Shown: positions 58,259-64,000 of the stretch, one piece after another
Numbering within the stretch: position 1 is the stretch's first letter
How the letters are laid out: each line of letters starts with the position of its first letter
Origin: GCA-003244245 sp052390115
Lineage (GTDB): Bacteria; Actinomycetota; Actinomycetes; Mycobacteriales; Pseudonocardiaceae
DNA: 64,000 nucleotides
Assembly (NCBI GenBank): GCA_052390115.1
Contig: JBQTHE010000098.1
Coordinates: 1 to 64,000 of the forward strand
Reading direction: 5' to 3'
Notes under the pieces: model-generated
Told to the model about the DNA's origin: nothing
The model's input: the letters and a program-made list of their open reading frames with translations, nothing else
The model's database searches: none
Program-made: the position numbers and the translations under genes

Positions 58259-61200
58259 TTAGCCCGAGGTGACAGCCCCCTGTTGGAGCACCTCAGGCGG
58301 CATCGGGCGGTGCAGTCGCCAGGTGATCGCGATCGGCCGTTCGCCACGGTGTTCCACCAGTGTTGCCTCTCCCAGGCACAGGTAGGGCGCCGAGCCCAGG
58401 TCGTCGTTGCGCGCTGCGCGCACGAACAGGAGCACCCGGCTGCCGCCCGCGAGGTAGCGGCGGCCCGTGGTCGAGTCGCGGGACGTGCTGTTCTGCGATT
58501 CCCAGTGGAACAGGTCCGCCGCGAGCGGGTAGTCGCGGTAGCGGGTGGTGGGCGAGAAGTCGCGCTCCTCCTTGCGCAGGGTCACCAGCAGCGCGTCCAC
58601 CCCGGTCTCGGGGGCCCAGGCGACGCCCGCCGCCCGCCCGTGGGGTTTGCGTTGCCAGTTCGCCCAGCCGATTCCGGCAAGTATTTCCTCACGGCGGTAG
58701 CTGGCGTGCGAGAGCAGCGTGACTCCCGGGATCCCGAGTGGACGCGGGACATGCCGGGCGCGATCGGTGGTGAGCGCTAACAGCTCTTCGATCTCGGCCG
58801 CGATGGCTGGATGTGCGCGCAGTTGGGCCAGGCCGTGGTCGTAAGACGCGAAGTCACCGCGGTCGGGCCACAGCGCGAAGAACAGCATCCGCGCGACGGC
58901 CTGCTCGTCCGGCGAGAGGGACGGGTAGGACGGCCCGTCCGCTGCCGCGAGCCGGGTATAGCGCACCGACCGCTCCGGGTCATCTACATGGGACAGTGCG
59001 ACTACCCGCCGCAGCAACGCATCCTCGTCCGGACCTGCGGGCAGCGTGGGAAGTCCGGCCTGGCGGCGCAGCCCCGTCCAGCTCTGACCCGGCCGCCCGT
59101 ACACGTCGGCCAGCTCCCTCCCCGACTCGGACAGGAACTCCGCGAGCGGCAGGTCACCGTGCGACCGGAGGTCGGCGACCAGCTCACGCCGGGAGCGCGA
59201 CAGTGCACCACGGACGTTGTCGAGCACGATGTCGCGGGCTACCCGGTCGAGCACCAGCTGCGATCCTGAGGGCAGGAAAGGGAATCCGTGTTCGATCTCC
59301 CGGCGCAACCGGCTGCGCGACGTTCCGGTCAGCGCTCGATAACGCAGGTCGAACCGGTACTCGCGGCGGTGCTGCCCGATGAAGTCCAGAACCGTGAGCA
59401 CCGCCTTGCCCGGTGTGCGCCGCAGCCCGCGTCCGAGCTGTTGCAGGAACACCGTCGCGCTCGACGTCGGCCGCAGCATCAATAGAGTGTCCACATCGGG
59501 CAGATCGACGCCCTCGTTGAACAGGTCGACGGTGAACAGACACCTGATATCGCGGTTTCGCAGCGCGGTCGCGGCTTGTGCTCGCTCGGCGAGCGGAGTC
59601 TGTCCGGACAGCGCCCGCGACGGGATCCCGGCCTCGGTGAACACCCTCGCCATGTACTCGGCGTGTGCTACCGAGACGCAGAAGCCGAGCGCGCGCATCC
59701 GGCCGGTGTCGGTGACCTGGCGGTCCAGCGCCTTGAGCACCAGGCGGGCTCGGCCGTCATTGCCGGTATAGAGCCCCGAGAGCCCGTTAACGTCGTAGGC
59801 GCCGCGGCTCCACTCGATCGCCGTGAGGTTGGTGTTGTCGGCGATGCCGAAGTAATGGAACGGGCAGAGCAGGTCCTGGTCGAGGGCATCGCCCAGCGGC
59901 AGTTCGTATGCGGTGCGCCCGTCGAAGAAGCTCCGCACGTCGACGCCGTCACTGCGTTGCGGGGTGGCGGTGAGCCCGAGCAACTCGCCAGGGTGCAGCT
60001 GGTCCATCAGCCGGCGGTACGTCGAGGCCTCGGCGTGGTGGAACTCGTCGATCACTACGATGTCGAACTGTGGCAGTTGATCCACTGTGGACAGCGACTG
60101 CACGGATGCGAACACATGCTGCCACTGCTGCGGACGCTGGCCGCCGACATATAGCTCCCCGAACGTCCCGTCGGCCAGCACCTCACGGTAGGTACGCAGC
60201 GCCTGGTCGAGGATCTCCTTGCGATGCGCGACGAACAGCAACGACTCACCTAGACCCTGTTCACGCAGCCGCTGGTAGTCGAGCGCAGCGACGACCGTCT
60301 TGCCGGTGCCGGTCGCAGCGACCACGAGGTTGCGGTGCCGGTCGTGCACGGTGCGCTCGGCGTCGAGCGCCTCCAGGATTCGCTCCTGATGCGGGCGCGG
60401 GCGTACCTCCAAGCCGGACAACGTGATCGCGCCACCGGAGCCGCCCTCGGTCGCCAGCGCTCGGTCCAGCAGTTCGGCATCGCGATCCGGGTCGTAGGGA
60501 CGGAAGTCGGGGTCGTTCCAGTAGGTGTCGAAGGTAGCCTCGAACTTGCGCACCAGCACTGGCGTGGCGATCGCGGAGATCCGTACGTTCCACTCCAGAC
60601 CGTCCAGCAGCGCGGATTTCGACAGGTTCGAGCTGCCGATGTATCCGGTGTCGAAACCGCTGTTGCGGCGGAACAGCCACGCCTTCGCGTGCAGCCGGGT
60701 GGACTGCGCGTCGTAGCGGATCCGAACCTCGGCACCGAACTTGCGGACCAACTCGTCCAACGCCCGACGTTCGGTTGCACCCCGGTAGGTCGTGGTGATC
60801 ACCCGTAGCGGTATGTCGCGGGCGCGTAGCGCATCGAGTTCGTCGGCGAGTACCCGGATTCCGTGCCAGCGGATGAACGCGCAGAGCAGGTCGACCTGGT
60901 CGGCGCTGGCGAGCTCGGCGCGCAGCTCAGCGCCCAGCGAAGGCTCGCCGGGGGTGTTGGTGAGCAGTGCGACGTCCGACAGCGGCGTCGCTGGTCGCAC
61001 CAGCCGGTGCACCCCGGGCGCCTCCGGGATGGCTAGCGCGAGTAGTTGCTCCAGCGCCACCACGGCGTTGGCATCGTCGTTCACCTGGGCCAGCAGGTCG
61101 TTGATCTTCTCGAGGCGCTGGTGATGCGGCTCATCCTGCAGTGCCCGGCGCACTGCATCGGCGATATGTCGCGCCAGCACGTCCGGCGCCTCAGCCGGTT

Positions 61201-61306
61201 CGACCTCGCCGAACTGAGGTGACGCATGGGGGACGGCACCCAGCGCGCGGTCCAACGCGCGAGTGTGCAGCGACTCGTAAGCGCCTGCCGGGAGCCCCTG
61301 GTTCAC
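58259..61306 (-). CDS. PLD-nuclease/DEAD-like helicase/DUF3427 protein
   Basis: A 1015-residue protein from GTG 61306. Residues about 110-270 are a phospholipase-D-like nuclease domain with the HKD-type motif RLHAKAWLFRRN (H206, K208) and GSSNLSKSALLDG. The superfamily II helicase core follows: Walker A ATGTGKT at 331-337, DEFH at 420-423, VSVAHAEYMARVF, and the later LMLRPTSSATVFLQQLGRGL (motif VI). DUF3427 fills the C-terminal 350 residues. It is a predicted DNA-targeting enzyme often found in defence islands. The catalytic residues look intact. Confidence 0.92.
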   Translation of the reverse strand: MNQGLPAGAYESLHTRALDRALGAVPHASPQFGEVEPAEAPDVLARHIADAVRRALQDEPHHQRLEKINDLLAQVNDDANAVVALEQLLALAIPEAPGVHRLVRPATPLSDVALLTNTPGEPSLGAELRAELASADQVDLLCAFIRWHGIRVLADELDALRARDIPLRVITTTYRGATERRALDELVRKFGAEVRIRYDAQSTRLHAKAWLFRRNSGFDTGYIGSSNLSKSALLDGLEWNVRISAIATPVLVRKFEATFDTYWNDPDFRPYDPDRDAELLDRALATEGGSGGAITLSGLEVRPRPHQERILEALDAERTVHDRHRNLVVAATGTGKTVVAALDYQRLREQGLGESLLFVAHRKEILDQALRTYREVLADGTFGELYVGGQRPQQWQHVFASVQSLSTVDQLPQFDIVVIDEFHHAEASTYRRLMDQLHPGELLGLTATPQRSDGVDVRSFFDGRTAYELPLGDALDQDLLCPFHYFGIADNTNLTAIEWSRGAYDVNGLSGLYTGNDGRARLVLKALDRQVTDTGRMRALGFCVSVAHAEYMARVFTEAGIPSRALSGQTPLAERAQAATALRNRDIRCLFTVDLFNEGVDLPDVDTLLMLRPTSSATVFLQQLGRGLRRTPGKAVLTVLDFIGQHRREYRFDLRYRALTGTSRSRLRREIEHGFPFLPSGSQLVLDRVARDIVLDNVRGALSRSRRELVADLRSHGDLPLAEFLSESGRELADVYGRPGQSWTGLRRQAGLPTLPAGPDEDALLRRVVALSHVDDPERSVRYTRLAAADGPSYPSLSPDEQAVARMLFFALWPDRGDFASYDHGLAQLRAHPAIAAEIEELLALTTDRARHVPRPLGIPGVTLLSHASYRREEILAGIGWANWQRKPHGRAAGVAWAPETGVDALLVTLRKEERDFSPTTRYRDYPLAADLFHWESQNSTSRDSTTGRRYLAGGSRVLLFVRAARNDDLGSAPYLCLGEATLVEHRGERPIAITWRLHRPMPPEVLQQGAVTSG

Positions 61307-61523
61307 GGCAGCAGCGTCGCACGGACCAGCGACACACCGGTCACGGCGTCCGACTAACGATCACTATGCACTTCTTGAGCAAGTTGGCTCCAGTCATCTG
61401 AACCGGGAGGCAGGTCTCATCGTTACACGTCACCAACGGGCTCGTTGGTGAAACACACACTGCCGAAGACACGTGAACGTCGTACGGTCATGCAACAGTG
61501 GAGGCACGCAGCTAGGGGACGGT

Positions 61524-62552
61524 ATGGCGCGCAGCGATCTCCTTCGGCAGCTCTTCGCCAGTTATTCACGCGGCGACGACGCTGCCTTCCGCCGCACCGC
61601 GACCGAGATCATCACCGACGAGCGGCGCAAGAACCACCGGTTGTTGGCAGCTGAACTCGAAGACGCCCTGCATCGCGACCTCAAACCGGGTGCTCAGGTT
61701 CCCTTGACCCTGCGCCCGATCCCGAAGAGCAGGGACGATCGCCCGCTGTTGCGGCTGGCCAAGCCCGAGCGGGAGTTCGACGACCTGGTGCTCGGCACGG
61801 ATACCGCCGAGGTCCTGCATGAGGTAGTGGCAGAGAATCAACGTCGCAGCGTGTTGACCAGCCACTGCCTGCGTCCTCGCCAGCGTCTACTTCTGGTCGG
61901 GCCCTCCGGGACCGGCAAGACCGCTAGTGCCCATGCCGTGGCCGCCGAGCTGAGCCTGCCAGTCGCGACCGCGTCGCTCGCCGCGTTGAGCTCCTCATAT
62001 CTCGGTGACACTGGTCGCAACGTCGAGGCCGTCATACGATTCGCGGAGCAAACCCCCTGTGTCCTGGTCTTCGACGAGTTCGACGTGCTTGCCCAGGAGC
62101 GAGCCCAGGTCGGCGATCACGGCGAGATCCGGCGGGTAGCGGCCGTCGTCTTGCAACTGCTCGAAGACCTGAAGGGCGAGTCGCTGGTTGTCGCGACATC
62201 CAACCATCCGCAGCTGGTGGATGTCGCGATGTGGCGCAGGTTCGACGAGGTAGTGCCGTTCTCGGCTCTCGACGTGAACAAGATTGCCACTCTGATCGGC
62301 TTGCGGCTGCGGGCAGTGGAACACGGTATCTCGCCGCAGAGCTGGTCTCGGAAGTTGCGGACCGCATCGCCAGCCGAGGTCGAGCTGGTCTGCGTTGACG
62401 CGATGCGCCGGACGGTGCTCGCCGGCTCCCGGCGAGTCGATGACGAGGCTATGTCGGCCGCTGTCGCACGCCTGAGATCGAGGAACAGGGCACTGAAGCG
62501 TGCCACCGCGGGGATGTCGGCTGCGACAGAGGACCTTCCGAACCAGACCTGA
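61524..62552 (+). CDS. AAA ATPase paired with a subtilisin-like protease
   Basis: A 342-residue protein from ATG 61524, preceded by GGGGAC. Walker A GPSGTGKT at 126-133, Walker B CVLVFDEFDVLAQE, sensor VVATSNHPQLVD and the arginine-rich MWRRFDEVVPF are the classical AAA set. The N-terminal 80 residues are helical and likely bind substrate or partner. The protease gene begins 17 bp downstream. Such ATPase-protease pairs are recurrent in bacterial genomes and are suspected to act in conflict or quality control. Confidence 0.88.
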   Translation: MARSDLLRQLFASYSRGDDAAFRRTATEIITDERRKNHRLLAAELEDALHRDLKPGAQVPLTLRPIPKSRDDRPLLRLAKPEREFDDLVLGTDTAEVLHEVVAENQRRSVLTSHCLRPRQRLLLVGPSGTGKTASAHAVAAELSLPVATASLAALSSSYLGDTGRNVEAVIRFAEQTPCVLVFDEFDVLAQERAQVGDHGEIRRVAAVVLQLLEDLKGESLVVATSNHPQLVDVAMWRRFDEVVPFSALDVNKIATLIGLRLRAVEHGISPQSWSRKLRTASPAEVELVCVDAMRRTVLAGSRRVDDEAMSAAVARLRSRNRALKRATAGMSAATEDLPNQT

Positions 62553-62569
62553 TCGTCTACGGTGCGATC

Positions 62570-64000
62570 ATGGCCGGGGACGCTCCGCTACCACTATCGC
62601 TTCCAACAACACCGCACGGGCACCTGCGGCTGGCCGCGGCACTCCCGCCGCAACCCCGGCGAACGCGGCAGGGAGGCGGTGCCGGCACGCCGACCTACCC
62701 GAATCGCGCCGAACACGCAGCCTCGGTCCGCGACCACGCCATTCGTTCAATCCGGACTCATCACCTCCGCAGCCCCGTCCTCGGCGTTGAGCCCGAGCTC
62801 GTCCTGGTCATCGAACTGGCCCACCGGCTCGATCCAGCGCTGCTCGAACGTGCTGAGCTGCGAGTGCTGGACCTGACCAGTGAGTTCGCCATGGTCGCGT
62901 TCGCTTCCGATCCGGAGCTGACCGAGTTCCTTCGTCGCCTGGATGCGTACAGCATCGGGCCACGACCTGGTGAGGAGAGCGGGACCGAGCGGTCTGCGCA
63001 GTACGAAGCACTCTTCGACGCAATCGTCAGGCCCCGGCCACTCGAGGTAGGTGATGTGCTATCTCCAGCCCTTCGCAACCACCTCGAGTCTCTCGCTCAC
63101 CTCGACCACGTAATGAAGATCGACGTGCAGTGCTGGTGCCCCGAAGATGAGGCCGAGGCGCGACGCCGAAGGGAGGACTTCCTGCACGCGGTCGACACGG
63201 CCGGCGGCCGGCTGATCGCAGCCGACTTCCGACCCTGGGTGGGTCTGTCGCTGCTGCGAGTGGAGGTGGCCGCTGGCGCGGTGACCGATCTAGCGCGTAC
63301 CGACCGGGCACGCAGCATCGACCTGCTGCCCCGGCCCCTACTGACTCAGCCGCAGATTCGCGCCACCACACCCGCTGATCTCCCAGTGGTACTCCCACCA
63401 ACGCCCGGCGCACCGCTGGTTGCGGTGATTGACTCAGGGGTTGCCTCAGCCCATCCGCTGATCAGCCCGGCCGTGGATGGGGTCGACGCGATCGGCACCG
63501 GCGATGGGGGCGACGGCCACGGGCACGGCACGTTCGTCGCAAGCCTCGCGTTGCACGGCGCGTTGGAAGCCGCCCTTGCCTCCCGGACGCCGCTCCGTCC
63601 TGCCGGTCGATTGCTGAGCATTCGGGTGCTGGACAATGATCTTCTTTTTCCAGATGAGCTGCTGTGGGAAACGACTCTGCTTGATGCGCTCCGCCGTGCC
63701 GCGGACGCTGGGGCTCGGGTCGTCAACCTCTCCCTCGGCGACCCTCGGCGGCCATACCGCCCGCCACGACCCACTGTGCTCGCCGCCGCCATCGACGACC
63801 TCGCCCGCCGGCTCGGCCTCGTTGTTGTGATCAGCGTCGGCAACTATCCGCTGACCCAGCATCCGCGTGCGGAACAGGTGATCAACGATTACCCGACGCT
63901 GATGCTCGGAGACGAGTCGGCTGGGCTCCTCGACCCCGCTCCGGCTGCACTCGCCCTCACCGTCGGCGCCCTATGTACGGACCTCGACCAGGGCGCAGTT
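62570..64000 (+). CDS. S8 (subtilisin-like) serine peptidase, 3' end outside window
   Basis: The frame is open from ATG 62570 to the window end (477 codons). A 270-residue N-terminal region of mixed helices precedes the catalytic domain. There the first Asp is D288 in LVAVIDSGVASAHP, and the His is H319 in GDGHGHGTFVAS. ARVVNLSLGDPRRP follows at the usual place; the catalytic Ser (GTS motif) must lie beyond 64000. No signal peptide is present, so the enzyme is intracellular, consistent with regulation by the adjacent AAA ATPase. Confidence 0.88.
   Translation, partial: MAGDAPLPLSLPTTPHGHLRLAAALPPQPRRTRQGGGAGTPTYPNRAEHAASVRDHAIRSIRTHHLRSPVLGVEPELVLVIELAHRLDPALLERAELRVLDLTSEFAMVAFASDPELTEFLRRLDAYSIGPRPGEESGTERSAQYEALFDAIVRPRPLEVGDVLSPALRNHLESLAHLDHVMKIDVQCWCPEDEAEARRRREDFLHAVDTAGGRLIAADFRPWVGLSLLRVEVAAGAVTDLARTDRARSIDLLPRPLLTQPQIRATTPADLPVVLPPTPGAPLVAVIDSGVASAHPLISPAVDGVDAIGTGDGGDGHGHGTFVASLALHGALEAALASRTPLRPAGRLLSIRVLDNDLLFPDELLWETTLLDALRRAADAGARVVNLSLGDPRRPYRPPRPTVLAAAIDDLARRLGLVVVISVGNYPLTQHPRAEQVINDYPTLMLGDESAGLLDPAPAALALTVGALCTDLDQGAV

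Noticed and set aside
1..64000. tRNA and rRNA genes
   Set aside because: I looked for CCA-ended cloverleafs near the integrase and in the gene gaps and for rRNA-like conserved blocks and saw none.

Overview
The window is high-GC actinobacterial chromosome. A DUF397 remnant, Tad-type TadE genes, a type II Wadjet set, an F420-dependent glucose-6-phosphate dehydrogenase and many small toxin/antitoxin remnants point to a filamentous actinomycete, most like Pseudonocardiales (an inference, not a species call). Codon and base use change along the window: 1-3.75 kb and about 33-52 kb are less GC-rich and look acquired.

Layout. 1-3.75 kb is the right end of an integrated mobile element: replication-relaxation protein (cut by the window edge), small element proteins and a large serine recombinase. 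The recombinase end abuts the 3' half of a DUF4244 pilin-like gene, so the element sits inside a Tad pilus locus (DUF4244 fragment, TadE, TadE-like). 5.2-15.7 kb holds a primase/polymerase-type protein, a VapBC-like pair and a type II Wadjet operon read right to left (jetA, jetB, jetC, then a small coiled-coil gene, a DUF397 remnant and jetD). jetC carries a perfect 29-bp-arm palindrome translated in frame; a sister palindrome lies at 20.7 kb. 16-32.8 kb is mostly core-like: membrane beta-helix protein, DUF4143 ATPase under four phased palindromes, tyrosinase with its copper chaperone, M23 peptidase, amidase, DUF1918 protein, zinc alcohol dehydrogenase, an overlapping SNF2-SWIM-GH3 operon, CHRD and DUF4394 secreted proteins and a DUF2505 protein.

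32.9-41.2 kb is a compact biosynthetic cluster: DpgA-type type III polyketide synthase, DpgB and DpgD (no DpgC), a sulfotransferase, an ABC exporter with an N-terminal HMA-like domain, a GNAT protein, and two DUF5132 membrane proteins bracketing the set. 41.7-52.3 kb is a repeatedly amplified and decaying region: two copies of a PLP decarboxylase/DUF3326 pair, two FMN-binding split-barrel proteins, one intact F420 dehydrogenase, one VOC protein, one flavin amine oxidase, and truncated copies of several of these between them. It is the best candidate here for an undescribed pathway.

52.5-64 kb is a defence- and conflict-type region full of wreckage: EcsC and SRPBCC proteins, a broken BrnT-like toxin/antitoxin pair, a stand-alone ATPase with a palindromic operator, a frameshifted GNAT gene, an AbiEi remnant, a helicase remnant, a VapBC-like pair, a large PLD-nuclease/helicase/DUF3427 protein, and an AAA ATPase/S8 peptidase pair running off the right edge.
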